Program-made: the position numbers and the translations under genes
DNA from: Flavobacteriales bacterium UBA7430
Lineage (GTDB): Bacteria; Bacteroidota; Bacteroidia; Flavobacteriales; UBA7430
Length of the DNA stretch: 34,175 nucleotides
Direction: 5' to 3'
NCBI GenBank assembly: GCA_002478765.1
Contig: DLQO01000004.1
Location: 1-34,175 of the forward strand
Part shown: positions 16,349 to 24,884 of the stretch, piece after piece
Numbering within the stretch: the first letter of the stretch is position 1
How the letters are laid out: each line of letters begins with the position of its first letter
The notes under the pieces: generated by a model
What the model was told of the DNA's origin: nothing
Databases searched by the model: none
What the model saw: only the letters and a program-made list of their open reading frames with translations

Positions 16349-17565
16349 TGATAGCCCTCGCCGATTGTAACAACTTTTATGCTTCTTGTGAACGCTCTAT
16401 TCGTCCTGAATTGGCAGGTAAACCTATTGTTGTATTGTCTAATAATGATGGATGTATTATTGCACGTAGCAATGAGTCTAAAGCTTTAGGGTATAAAATG
16501 GGCGCGCCTTATTTCAAGGTAAGGGAGCAGTTGCTTAGAGATCATGTTCACGTTTTTTCGGGGAATGTTCCTTTTTATCGGGAAGTCTCAGAGAAAATCA
16601 TGAATATATTGGAATCTGAATGCAATGCGATGGAAATTTATTCTATTGATGAAGCTTTTATGGATTTTACGGATGTGGCTGCTGCTGATGAAAAGGCTGT
16701 ACTTTTAAAAAAGAAAGTATTTGAGGAAACTAAAATTCCTATTTCTATAGGTATTGCACAGACGAAAGTGTTGGCGAAATTAGCAAGTCATATAGCCAAG
16801 AAACACACCCATTCGGGCGTGTTTTTATTGCATGGTAAAGGTTTGGTGTCTAGAGCTTTAAGTCATTATGCTGTTGAAGAGTTGTGGGGTGTAGGCCGAA
16901 AACACGCTCATCTTTTACATGATAAAGGGATTTTTCAAGCTTCACAATTGGCAAAAACGGACGAAAAATGGCTCAGAAGACATCTAAAAATTGGAGGGGT
17001 TCGTTTGGCGAGAGAATTGAATGGAATTCCTTGCTTTACTTTAGAAGAGAATAGGCCTTCCAAAAAAAGCATCATGACCTCAAGGTCTTTTCGACGCGAG
17101 CTTGTTTCTTTCGAAGCTTTAAATGAGGCTTTGAGTAATTTTGCATCCTCCTGTGCTTTTAAGTTGCGAAAGCAACAAACGAGAGCAAAAAGAATAGCTG
17201 TATTCATTCAAACGAATCGATTTAAGTCAAATGTAAAATACCATTCGGCTTATTTAGAATTAGAGTTTCCCATCGCCACAAACGACTCTATTGATATGGT
17301 TAAAGGGGTTTGTCAGTTGTTAGATCATATGTACGACTCGGATTGCCACTATAAAAGAGCTGGAGTGATTGTGTCAGAAATCATTCCGGACCATGAAGTG
17401 CAGCTAAACTTGTTTAGTGAACAAGATGTTGTAAAAAGAGCTAAACTCATGAAAGTCTATGATGCGATTAATTGTAAGATGGGTGAGGGTACTTTGAAGT
17501 TAAGTATTCAAGGCAGCGATCGTAAGTGGGCTCGAAATAATGAGCCTATAGCCTTTAGGAATTAG
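16348..17565 (+). CDS. umuC: Y-family DNA polymerase UmuC (DNA polymerase V catalytic subunit-like)
   Basis: 405 residues. Translesion polymerase. D6 in ALADCNNFYASCER and the SIDEAFMD motif near residue 105 supply the catalytic acidic residues. The finger and palm region has NNDGCIIARSNE and the HhH region SIGIAQTKVLAKLAS. QLNLF at 352-356 matches the sliding-clamp binding motif. The start is fixed by the active-site Asp six residues in. In many Bacteroidota umuC follows a umuD/LexA-like protease gene; here the upstream neighbour is a terminated lipoprotein gene and no umuD lies in the window. Likely damage-regulated through the inverted repeats that overlap its start. Confidence 0.93.
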   Translation: MIALADCNNFYASCERSIRPELAGKPIVVLSNNDGCIIARSNESKALGYKMGAPYFKVREQLLRDHVHVFSGNVPFYREVSEKIMNILESECNAMEIYSIDEAFMDFTDVAAADEKAVLLKKKVFEETKIPISIGIAQTKVLAKLASHIAKKHTHSGVFLLHGKGLVSRALSHYAVEELWGVGRKHAHLLHDKGIFQASQLAKTDEKWLRRHLKIGGVRLARELNGIPCFTLEENRPSKKSIMTSRSFRRELVSFEALNEALSNFASSCAFKLRKQQTRAKRIAVFIQTNRFKSNVKYHSAYLELEFPIATNDSIDMVKGVCQLLDHMYDSDCHYKRAGVIVSEIIPDHEVQLNLFSEQDVVKRAKLMKVYDAINCKMGEGTLKLSIQGSDRKWARNNEPIAFRN

Positions 17566-17652
17566 TTGCATGATTGTTTGAGCGAGTATGTACGAATGCT
17601 GGAACCCATCGTTTAAGCTTAAAATAGTATCTTGCCGTCAATCTGGGAAAAA

Positions 17653-18435
17653 ATGAAAAAAATAATCTTATTGATCTCCTTGGTGTTGATTTGTAATCCG
17701 CCTTTGAAGGCCCAGTCTGAAAACATCAGTACCATAGATATTTTAGGAAACGAGGTAAGCGATATACGTTCAATCTCCAAGCAGGTTACTCCTTATGTTT
17801 ACAAGTCTTCTATTGATTTAGGTAATTTAAACGTTCAAGAGAAAAAACAAGCATTCATCAATCTGATGATACCGTCTATTTTAATTGCAAAAAAAGAATT
17901 AGAAGAAGAAAGAGCACGTGTTTTAGAGATAAATTCGAAAGCAAATGATTCATCACTTTCTGATGCGTCTTATTTGAATACACTCAAAAAAAGGTATAAA
18001 TGCAACAGCAATTCAGAGTTGTTGTCACGCATGAGGTCACATCCCACAAGTATTGTGTTGGCCCAAGCAGCTATTGAGTCTGGGTGGGGTACCTCACGAT
18101 TTTACAGACAAGCAAACAATGTTTTTGGCGTTTGGTCGTATCGTAAGGATGAGCCTAGAATTAGAGCTTCAGAAGATCGAGAAGGAACATCTGTGTATGT
18201 GAAGAAGTACGATTCTTTACCAGAATCCATAGCGTCTTATTTTAAAACTCTAGCTCGAGGACCCTATTCAGAATTCAGAGTGCAGCGAGAAAAAACGAAA
18301 GATGTATTTACTTTAACACCACACTTAATAAGGTATTCAGAACTTAGAGAGGTTTATGTAGAACGGGTCGAGGAAATCATCAGATACAATCAGTTAGAAC
18401 AATACGACTCTTACGAGTTGAAAGTAAAGTACTAA
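17653..18435 (+). CDS. Bax-like glucosaminidase domain protein (exported)
   Basis: 260 residues from the ATG at 17653, which gives a clean signal peptide (MKKIILLISLVLICN... ending PLKAQS). The frame is open from a TTG at 17632, not used here. The C-terminal domain is a mannosyl-glycoprotein endo-beta-N-acetylglucosaminidase-like domain (GH73/Bax): SIVLAQAAIESGWGTSRFYR with the catalytic Glu, and ANNVFGVWSY. Such proteins cut the glycan of peptidoglycan in the periplasm. A Ser-rich linker-like N-terminal part lies between. The stop is 2 bases before the MFS gene, so the two are co-transcribed. Confidence 0.87.
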   Translation: MKKIILLISLVLICNPPLKAQSENISTIDILGNEVSDIRSISKQVTPYVYKSSIDLGNLNVQEKKQAFINLMIPSILIAKKELEEERARVLEINSKANDSSLSDASYLNTLKKRYKCNSNSELLSRMRSHPTSIVLAQAAIESGWGTSRFYRQANNVFGVWSYRKDEPRIRASEDREGTSVYVKKYDSLPESIASYFKTLARGPYSEFRVQREKTKDVFTLTPHLIRYSELREVYVERVEEIIRYNQLEQYDSYELKVKY

Positions 18436-18437
18436 GC

Positions 18438-19799
18438 ATGGCGAAGAAGATTGAAAATAAAGGAGAAGTATTGGCTTGGTCTATGTATGATTTTGCCAAT
18501 CAGCCTTTTACAAATATAGTTGTCACGTTTATTTACGGTACTTTTTTCACAACGGTGATCGCTTCAGATGAAATTTCAGGAACGCAACAATGGTCATATG
18601 CCGTTACGGTTACGGCAATTGTTGTAGCCTTGTTGTCTCCACTAATGGGTGCCTTGGCAGATCGAGGAGGTTACCGAAAAACGTTCATGTTTATTTTTAC
18701 ATGGCTCACTGTTTTAGCTAGTTTGGCTTTGTATTTTGTATTGCCAGGAGAAGTTTTAAAGGCACTTATTTGGTTTGTGATTGCCAACGTAGGTTTTGAG
18801 ATGGGTGCTGTGTTTTGCAATGCTTATTTACCCGACATATCTCATTCTAAAAATATTGGACGTATTTCAGGATACGGATGGTCGTTGGGGTATTTAGGAG
18901 GATTAATCGCTTTGGCTTTAGCGATGGTATTTTTGGTGCAAACGGAAACGCCTCTGTTTGGGTTTGGTAAAGGAGAAGCTAATGCTTATGAAAACATTAG
19001 AGCAACGAGTCTTCTAGTCGCTGTTTGGTTTGCTGTATTCAGCATACCTACTTTTTTGTTTTTGAAGGATCGAAAACCAGATAAAAAAGCATTGCTTAAA
19101 AATGTCAAACACACGCTAAAGGATTTTAAACAAACCGCAAAAGAGTTGAGAAGTTACCCGCAAATCATTAAATTCTTATTGGCTCGACTGGTTTATAATG
19201 ACGGTTTGGTAACAATTTTCGCTTTTGGAGGGATTTATGCGGCAGGCTCTTTAGATTTCACTTTTGATGAAATCATGATCATGGGTATTGTTTTAAATGT
19301 TACGGCAGGATTAGGCTCTTTTTTGATGGGTTTTTTAGACGATCGGATAGGAGGTAGAACGACGATAAAAGTTACATTGCTGGGATTGATGATTGCGATT
19401 GCTTTGGCTGTAGTTGCTCCTGATCTGAGGCCATGGCTTCAATATGTGTTGGGAGGTGATGCCGTACCGGATTACTTAACTTCAAAAAATATATTTTGGG
19501 CTGCCGCCGTTTTAATTGGTATATTTTCTGGACCCAATCAAGCATCAAGTAGATCTTTGATGGCACGTTTTACGCCTGAAGAAAAAAAGAATGAGTTTTT
19601 TGGTTTTTTTGCGTTTTCTGGAAAAGCTACTGCTTTCATAGGTCCTTTTTTGTTTGGGGTTTTAACCGTTATGTTTGATAGTCAAAGAGCGGGTATTTCT
19701 ATCATATTTTTATTCTTTTTAATCGGTTACATTTTACTTCATAGAGTAAATGAGCCTCTAGGCATGAGTCAAGGAGGGAATCCGCTAGAAGGTAAATAG
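18438..19799 (+). CDS. MFS permease, UMF1 / Atg22-like family
   Basis: 453 residues with about 12 hydrophobic segments. The N-terminus (EVLAWSMYDFANQPFTNIVV) is the hallmark of the UMF1 family, whose yeast relative Atg22 exports amino acids from the vacuole. ALADRGGYRKTFM is the loop between helices 2 and 3, in the place of the MFS motif A. The bacterial substrate is unknown. It directly follows the glucosaminidase gene; a link to uptake of wall-derived amino acids or sugars is a guess from position only. Confidence 0.9.
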   Translation: MAKKIENKGEVLAWSMYDFANQPFTNIVVTFIYGTFFTTVIASDEISGTQQWSYAVTVTAIVVALLSPLMGALADRGGYRKTFMFIFTWLTVLASLALYFVLPGEVLKALIWFVIANVGFEMGAVFCNAYLPDISHSKNIGRISGYGWSLGYLGGLIALALAMVFLVQTETPLFGFGKGEANAYENIRATSLLVAVWFAVFSIPTFLFLKDRKPDKKALLKNVKHTLKDFKQTAKELRSYPQIIKFLLARLVYNDGLVTIFAFGGIYAAGSLDFTFDEIMIMGIVLNVTAGLGSFLMGFLDDRIGGRTTIKVTLLGLMIAIALAVVAPDLRPWLQYVLGGDAVPDYLTSKNIFWAAAVLIGIFSGPNQASSRSLMARFTPEEKKNEFFGFFAFSGKATAFIGPFLFGVLTVMFDSQRAGISIIFLFFLIGYILLHRVNEPLGMSQGGNPLEGK

Positions 19800-19867
19800 A
19801 TTGAAGCAAATGAAAGGTTCTCATAAACTTTACATGAGCCTCATGAATTTTAAATCTTTCAGTATTG

Positions 19868-19875
19868 TATATTTG
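19868..19875 (+). promoter_or_regulatory. -7 element TATATTTG of the mscS-like gene
   Basis: Perfect TAnnTTTG 20 bases before the ATG at 19896. No TTG at the expected upstream spacing. Confidence 0.65.
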
Positions 19876-19895
19876 TGAAATAACAGAAGAACAGA

Positions 19896-21152
19896 ATGGA
19901 AAATACAGTGAATCATATCGTATATCAAGGGCTTTTGGATTTGGGTATTGCAGAAAATATTGCAGGTCAAGTTCAGTTTGCCTTAGAAGTTTTAGTGCTC
20001 ATTCTTTTGTGTTTCTTAGCTGACAAGTTGGCGAAAAAACTCTTTTTAAGATTTATACACTCCATAGCCAAACGCACAAAATTTCTTTGGGATGACATTC
20101 TTCTTGAGAAGAAAGTTTTCGATCGATTGGCGCATTTAGCTCCTGCTCTGGTCGTCCAAGCTACAGCTCCATTTGTATTTGCAGATTTTCAGGATTTCAT
20201 TCCTTTTTTAATTCGCATCACAGAGGCTTATATGCTTGCTGTAGCTCTTATGGTCGTTATATCTATATTCAACACCCTAGATCATTATTTTAAGCAAACA
20301 GAGTCTTTGAGGGATAAGCCTATTGATTCTTATTTTCAATTGGCTCGTTTGATCACCTATTTTATTGGAGGCGTTCTGGTTATTTCGAAAATATTTGATA
20401 AAGACCCGCAGGGAATTTTGGCTGCTATGGGTGCTTTGACCGCAGTATCTATGTTGGTTTTTAAAGATACGATTCTTGGTTTTGTGGCTTCTATTCAATT
20501 GTCTGCCAACGATATGATTCGAGTGGGAGACTGGGTGTCTATGCCCAAATTTGGCGCTGATGGAAACGTGATAAAAATCACATTAAATACGGTGAAAGTG
20601 CAAAATTGGGACAAGACGATTTCTACCATCCCGACCTACTCATTCGTTTCGGATTCTTTTAAGAATTGGCGAGGCATGTCGGAAGCTGGAGGTCGAAGGA
20701 TAAAACGGTCTGTTACCCTCAAATCAGGTTCAGTGAAATTTTGTAATGAAACTATGGTGAGTCGCTTTAAAAACTTTCACCTTATTAAAGAATACCTGAA
20801 TACCCGCGTGCAAGAAATCGAGGATTACAATTCTGAAGGATCGATCGATAAGAATTTTTTAATCAACGGTAGGCATCTGACGAATATTGGTGTTTTTAGA
20901 ATTTACATTGAATCCTATTTGAAAAACCTCAAGGAGATTCACCCTGATTTGACACTTATGGTTTTTCAAAAAGAGGGAAATGAACATGGAGTTCCTTTAC
21001 AAGTATATTGCTTCACTAAAACAACAGACTGGTCTGAATATGAGAATATACAGAGTGATATTTTCGATCATTTGTATGCCGCAGCCCCACAATTTGATTT
21101 AGAGATTTATCAGCACCCATCTGGTGGTGATTTTCACAGCTTGATTAAGTAG
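19896..21152 (+). CDS. Mechanosensitive ion channel, MscS family (YbdG-like)
   Basis: 418 residues. Several membrane helices occupy the first 200 residues; the pore-lining helix with small residues and the beta domain follow (LAAMGALTAVSMLVF and LSANDMIRVGDWVSMP). NWRGMSEAGGRRIKRSVTL and GRHLTNIGVFRIYIESYLK are typical of the YbdG subgroup, which in E. coli gives a small osmotically gated channel. The C-terminal domain is cytoplasmic. It opens to release solutes on hypo-osmotic shock in the inner membrane. It has its own promoter and sits 96 bases after the MFS gene. Confidence 0.93.
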   Translation: MENTVNHIVYQGLLDLGIAENIAGQVQFALEVLVLILLCFLADKLAKKLFLRFIHSIAKRTKFLWDDILLEKKVFDRLAHLAPALVVQATAPFVFADFQDFIPFLIRITEAYMLAVALMVVISIFNTLDHYFKQTESLRDKPIDSYFQLARLITYFIGGVLVISKIFDKDPQGILAAMGALTAVSMLVFKDTILGFVASIQLSANDMIRVGDWVSMPKFGADGNVIKITLNTVKVQNWDKTISTIPTYSFVSDSFKNWRGMSEAGGRRIKRSVTLKSGSVKFCNETMVSRFKNFHLIKEYLNTRVQEIEDYNSEGSIDKNFLINGRHLTNIGVFRIYIESYLKNLKEIHPDLTLMVFQKEGNEHGVPLQVYCFTKTTDWSEYENIQSDIFDHLYAAAPQFDLEIYQHPSGGDFHSLIK

Positions 21153-21198
21153 GTTGTCCCACGCAAAAGATTCATGGACTTTAATTCAAGCAAAATGC

Positions 21199-21228
21199 TT
21201 GACCTTGTTAGATCTATTCCTAATTTTG
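21199..21228 (+). promoter_or_regulatory. Promoter of the DEAD-box helicase gene
   Basis: TTG (21199-21201), a 19-base spacer and TAATTTTG (21221-21228) match the Bacteroidota consensus exactly. It lies inside the longer open frame that begins at 21174, which is the main reason for choosing the downstream start at 21243. Confidence 0.82.
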
Positions 21229-21242
21229 AAAAAAAATACCAG

Positions 21243-22598
21243 ATGAGCAGCTTTGATGATTTATTACTTAACAAGCCTCTGCGAAACGCTTTAGATGAAT
21301 TAGGGTTTGACAAGCCAACGCCTATTCAGGAACGCTCTTTTCCTGTGGTTCGATCAGGATCGGATGTTGTTGGTATTGCGCAAACAGGAACTGGGAAAAC
21401 CCTAGCATACATGCTGCCCATATTGCAGGATATTAAGTTTGCTAAATTAGACACGCCCAGAGTTTTAATTTTAGTTCCAACTCGTGAGTTGGTTTTACAG
21501 GTGGTAGATAGAATTGAAGCGTTTGCCAAGTATATAAACCTAAGAATACTTGGTGTATATGGAGGAACAAATATCAACACGCAAAAGAAAGCTTGTGCGC
21601 TCGGAGTGGATGTGGTTGTTGCTACTCCTGGAAGATTGTATGATTTGGCCGCATGTCGAGCACTTCAGTTGAAGACGGTTAAGCAACTTGTGATAGACGA
21701 AGTAGACGTAATGCTGGATTTGGGGTTTAGAGTTCAGTTGGCAAATATTTTCTCCATACTCCCAGAGCGTAGGCAAAACATCATGTTTTCTGCTACAATG
21801 ACAGAGGATGTTGATGCTTTAATTGATGATTACTTCATCAAGCCAAAGAAGATTTCCATTGCTGTTAGTGGAACCCCTCTGAATAATATTTCTCAAGAAT
21901 GTTATCGTGTTCAGAATTTTTACACCAAGCTAAATTTACTCAACCATCTTTTGATGGATAAGGAATTGTTCAGCAAGGTTTTGGTTTTCGTACCAAATAA
22001 GAAACATGCGGATTTGGTTTTCGAGTTTTTAGAGGAACAGTACGCTTCGGAATTATGTGTAATTCACTCCAACAAAACACAGAACTATAGGATACGTTCG
22101 ATACAACAGTTTGATAAGGGTGACAATCGAATATTGGTCTCTACAGATGTAATGGCAAGAGGGTTGGATTTAGATAAAATCACTCACGTTATAAACTTCA
22201 ATACGCCTGTTTATTCAGAAAACTACATGCATCGTATCGGTCGAACAGGTAGAGCAGAAGAAATAGGGAACTCCCTACTTTTTTACACCGATAAAGAGCA
22301 AGAGGCCAAACTGGCTATTGAGTCTTTGATGGATTATGTAATACCACAAACCGATTTCCCTTTGGAGGTAGACGTTTCTGAGCAACTCTTAGCAGAAGAG
22401 CGAGATCGTCCTAAAATTAGTAAAAACAGAAGTACGGAAGTGGTTCATAGAGACTCGGGTTTCCATGATAAAAAAGAAAAAAACAAGAAAACAAACCAGG
22501 GAGGTTCTTACCGAGTTAAACTTGCTAAGAAATACAAGAAGTCCAAAACCAAAGGAGATATTATTGCCAATCGGAGAAGTAAAAAAAGACGAAAATAA
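21243..22598 (+). CDS. DEAD-box RNA helicase (DEVD variant)
   Basis: 451 residues from ATG 21243. ATP-dependent RNA helicase. Q motif PTPIQERSF, Walker A AQTGTGKT (46-53), PTRELVLQ, TPGRL, motif II DEVD in place of DEAD, SAT, and motif VI HRIGRTGR. The C-terminal tail is strongly basic (KKYKKSKTKGD, NRRSKKRRK) as in cold-shock or ribosome-assembly helicases. The frame is open further upstream to 21174, but a promoter lies inside that stretch and the residues there do not resemble the family. The TAA overlaps the ATG of trmL by one base. Confidence 0.93.
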   Translation: MSSFDDLLLNKPLRNALDELGFDKPTPIQERSFPVVRSGSDVVGIAQTGTGKTLAYMLPILQDIKFAKLDTPRVLILVPTRELVLQVVDRIEAFAKYINLRILGVYGGTNINTQKKACALGVDVVVATPGRLYDLAACRALQLKTVKQLVIDEVDVMLDLGFRVQLANIFSILPERRQNIMFSATMTEDVDALIDDYFIKPKKISIAVSGTPLNNISQECYRVQNFYTKLNLLNHLLMDKELFSKVLVFVPNKKHADLVFEFLEEQYASELCVIHSNKTQNYRIRSIQQFDKGDNRILVSTDVMARGLDLDKITHVINFNTPVYSENYMHRIGRTGRAEEIGNSLLFYTDKEQEAKLAIESLMDYVIPQTDFPLEVDVSEQLLAEERDRPKISKNRSTEVVHRDSGFHDKKEKNKKTNQGGSYRVKLAKKYKKSKTKGDIIANRRSKKRRK

Positions 22599-23053
22599 TG
22601 GCGCTTAACGTTGTTCTTTTTGAACCAGAAATACCAAACAATACAGGCAATATTGGGCGCTTAAGTTTAGCAACTGGATCTCATTTGCATTTGGTGAAAC
22701 CCTTCGGTTTTGAGTTGGATGACAAACGTCTCAAACGCGCTGGTTTGGACTACTGGAAACATCTTACACTTTTCATTTATGAGAGTGTTGAAGACTTTTA
22801 CGATCAAAACAAAGGAAAAGAAATGGTCTACTTTTCAAGTCATGGGAAAAAAGATTTTTGGTCTATAGACTATAAAGACGATTTGTTTTTAATTTTCGGA
22901 AAAGAATCAAAAGGTTTGTCGAAGGAAATTGTAGATAATGATGCAAATCAAGTCGTTAAAATACCTCTATACAGCCCTCATATTCGAAGTTTAAATCTCG
23001 CAAACGCCGTGGGTGTCGTTGTTTATGAGGGCTTGAAGAGTCTTCGTCAATAA
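22598..23053 (+). CDS. trmL: tRNA (cytidine/uridine-34-2'-O)-methyltransferase TrmL
   Basis: 151 residues, the usual length of this minimal SPOUT enzyme. NVVLFEPEIPNNTGNIGRL is the N-terminal signature, FLIFGKESKGLSKE and IPLYSPHIRSLNLANAVGV form the SAM-binding knot. It methylates the ribose of the wobble base in leucine tRNAs. It starts within the stop codon of the helicase gene (TAATG), a classic translational coupling of two RNA-handling genes. Confidence 0.95.
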   Translation: MALNVVLFEPEIPNNTGNIGRLSLATGSHLHLVKPFGFELDDKRLKRAGLDYWKHLTLFIYESVEDFYDQNKGKEMVYFSSHGKKDFWSIDYKDDLFLIFGKESKGLSKEIVDNDANQVVKIPLYSPHIRSLNLANAVGVVVYEGLKSLRQ

Positions 23054-23138
23054 CAACACTTTGCCAAAGGATTTACTGTAGTTAGATGCGGCCATGTGAA
23101 GCGATTTTATAATCTACAATTGAAATTGCACGTCGCCA

Positions 23139-23627
23139 TCACCATTCGCTTTTCTTGGTGTGAGTAGAATTTCGATTCTTTCGAATGTGATAGATTTGAC
23201 TTGCATCCTCAAGCATTTTCTTCATATCGTTAAAAATGTAGGGTTTCCTAACATATTGATAGATTTGCCCCTGATTTATAGCGTTAATTACGACGTCAAC
23301 TTCAGTAAAAGCCGTGAGTAAAATCCGAATTGTATTCGGGTAATCCTTTACAATAGATGTAAAAAATTGTACTCCCGTAATTTTTGGCATACGCTGATCC
23401 GAAATGATGATGTTTATTTCTTGATTTTTGATTGTCTCACGAGCAATTTCTGCACAGTCGGTTGTAAATACATCAAAGTAAGGGCTGTAAATGGTTTTGA
23501 AGTTCTCGAGCATGACACGGTCATCATCTAAATAGAGAACTTTCGTTTCGATAGTTTCGCGAGTGGCTATTTCAGAATTTTCACAAGACTGTTTTCGAAT
23601 TATTTCAATATTGTTTTCATCAAGCAT
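23139..23627 (-). CDS. Receiver-only response regulator A
   Basis: 162 residues with a single receiver domain at about 28-150 and no output domain. Acidic pocket DDD at 34-36, phosphoacceptor D77 in IIISDQRMP, T105 in ILLTAF and K128 in VRKPY are all present, so it should be phosphorylatable. The SDQRMP and ILLT motifs are typical of receivers that in Bacteroidota are often fused to histidine kinases or HD-GYP-like parts. The N-terminal 27 residues are not conserved with its neighbour. It is parallel to receiver B, 104 bases downstream of it. Partner kinase unknown. Confidence 0.88.
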   Translation of the reverse strand: MLDENNIEIIRKQSCENSEIATRETIETKVLYLDDDRVMLENFKTIYSPYFDVFTTDCAEIARETIKNQEINIIISDQRMPKITGVQFFTSIVKDYPNTIRILLTAFTEVDVVINAINQGQIYQYVRKPYIFNDMKKMLEDASQIYHIRKNRNSTHTKKSEW

Positions 23628-23731
23628 GAGTGAAGTTAATTTGGTGCGTTCTGAGTTTAGAATTTCCTCATAGGTCAGAGCAAACCTTATCGTTTAAATG
23701 CACTATTGGTTTCCATCATTACAATTGTTTG

Positions 23732-24250
23732 TTATCCTCCTTTTTTATTTGAATAATAAATACCAGCTGCATTTTTTATAGTTCGCCTCATTTGTTTGGG
23801 CGAAAAAGGTTTGGATATTTGGCTATAAATAATTTTTGATTCAATAGCGTCAAGAATGGTGTTTGAATTCACATATCCCGTTAATAAAATTCGAATGGGA
23901 TCAGGGTACTCTTCTGATATAAGGGAGAAAAATTCCAATCCCGTCATGTAAGGCATCCGTTGATCTGTAATGATGATTTGAATTTCATTTGTTGCAATGA
24001 TGTGTTTTGCTTCGAATGGGTCGGTCGTAGTAAATATGTTAAAGTCAAACCGGTGCATTGACTTGTAGCTGTCTAAGATGTCTGCATCATCGTCTAAGTA
24101 CAGAACGTTTAGGTGTTTTATCTCACCCTTTTCAGAGCTGCTTATATCTGCTTCATAGTACTTTGATATTCGCTCTTCTGTTTTCAAATTTTCACCATTA
24201 AGAATCGCTTCTCCTTCGTGTTTGAAATTTTGTTCAATTTTCTCTATCAT
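23732..24250 (-). CDS. Receiver-only response regulator B
   Basis: 172 residues with a receiver at about 47-170 and no output domain. Acidic pocket at D53-D55, phosphoacceptor D96 in IIITDQRMP, T124 in ILLTGY and K147 in ISKPF are intact. It is clearly a paralogue of receiver A (shared VLYLDDD, IFTT/VFTT, DQRMP, TG-x-x-FF, IRILLT), with a longer unrelated N-terminal extension. It is divergent from the DHp-like gene at 24417, with 166 AT-rich bases between. Such stand-alone receivers act by protein contact or as phosphate sinks. Confidence 0.88.
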   Translation of the reverse strand: MIEKIEQNFKHEGEAILNGENLKTEERISKYYEADISSSEKGEIKHLNVLYLDDDADILDSYKSMHRFDFNIFTTTDPFEAKHIIATNEIQIIITDQRMPYMTGLEFFSLISEEYPDPIRILLTGYVNSNTILDAIESKIIYSQISKPFSPKQMRRTIKNAAGIYYSNKKGG

Positions 24251-24367
24251 TTATTAGAGGATGTATTACATTGATATTATTTAATAGATGTAAATATATA
24301 AATTAATAAATATAATTCATAGGTTTGTTGATAATTAAATGAAATTAAAAATTATTAAAAGAATTTG

Positions 24368-24380
24368 TCCTATTGTAGGA
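24368..24380. promoter_or_regulatory. Palindrome between receiver B and the DHp-like gene
   Basis: TCCTA-TTG-TAGGA, perfect arms of five bases, about 37 bases before the DHp-like start codon, in an otherwise very AT-rich divergent gap. A candidate operator for the divergent genes; could be chance at this length. Confidence 0.35.
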
Positions 24381-24416
24381 TACTTGCGATAGGGATATTA
24401 AAAAGCATAATCAAAG

Positions 24417-24827
24417 ATGACAAAATGCCATAATGATACATTGATACACAAAATCAACGACGACAAAAAAAGAGTCATTGAATTGGAAACATCTCTTTTG
24501 TATTTTAGTAAAGTTCATGCTGATATTACTCATAATCTGAACAGTTCCATACACAAGCTTTTGAGTTATTCTTTTATCTTGGGAAGGAATTTTGATTATT
24601 TAGAAGATTTGATTCTCATCTATCAAGATTTGAGTGATTCGAATATGAATTCAAAGATTAAAGAAATTAAAAAGTTTAGAGATGGTGTGGATGTTGAGGC
24701 AATCAAAAACATGTCTACAGAGACGGTGAGGTCTATCGAATTAACCGTGAAGCAAATTCATAAAGACTCTAAGGAGTTGCATGTAATGACACGAGAAATC
24801 AATCACATACTCCAAAAATCTGATTGA
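24417..24827 (+). CDS. Small DHp-like (histidine kinase dimerisation helix-like) protein, unknown function
   Basis: 136 residues, no signal peptide, no ATPase motifs. Almost all helical. ITHNLNSSIHKLLSYSFIL at 37-55 resembles the HisKA H-box helix (pattern SHELRxPLxxILGYSxxLL), which would make H39 the phosphoacceptor. A second long helix near 60-80 and a third (TVRSIELTVKQIHKDSKEL) could complete a dimeric bundle. It is divergent from two orphan receivers, which supports a phosphotransfer role like that of Spo0B or ChpT. This is inference; it may instead be an unrelated coiled-coil protein. The gene itself is well supported by length and its position. Confidence 0.65.
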   Translation: MTKCHNDTLIHKINDDKKRVIELETSLLYFSKVHADITHNLNSSIHKLLSYSFILGRNFDYLEDLILIYQDLSDSNMNSKIKEIKKFRDGVDVEAIKNMSTETVRSIELTVKQIHKDSKELHVMTREINHILQKSD

Positions 24828-24884
24828 ACCTATATTTTGGATTCAGATTGGAATTTTATGTTGTAGTATTTTTGCTCAACCCGG

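Noticed and set aside
19833..19845. CATGAG-C-CTCATG palindrome after the MFS gene as terminator
   Set aside because: The loop would be one base and no T tract follows; at most a small operator-like palindrome.
24817..24849. Inverted repeat AATCTGA...TCAGATT after the DHp-like gene as terminator
   Set aside because: Seven-base arms with a 19-base loop and no T run; too weak to call.
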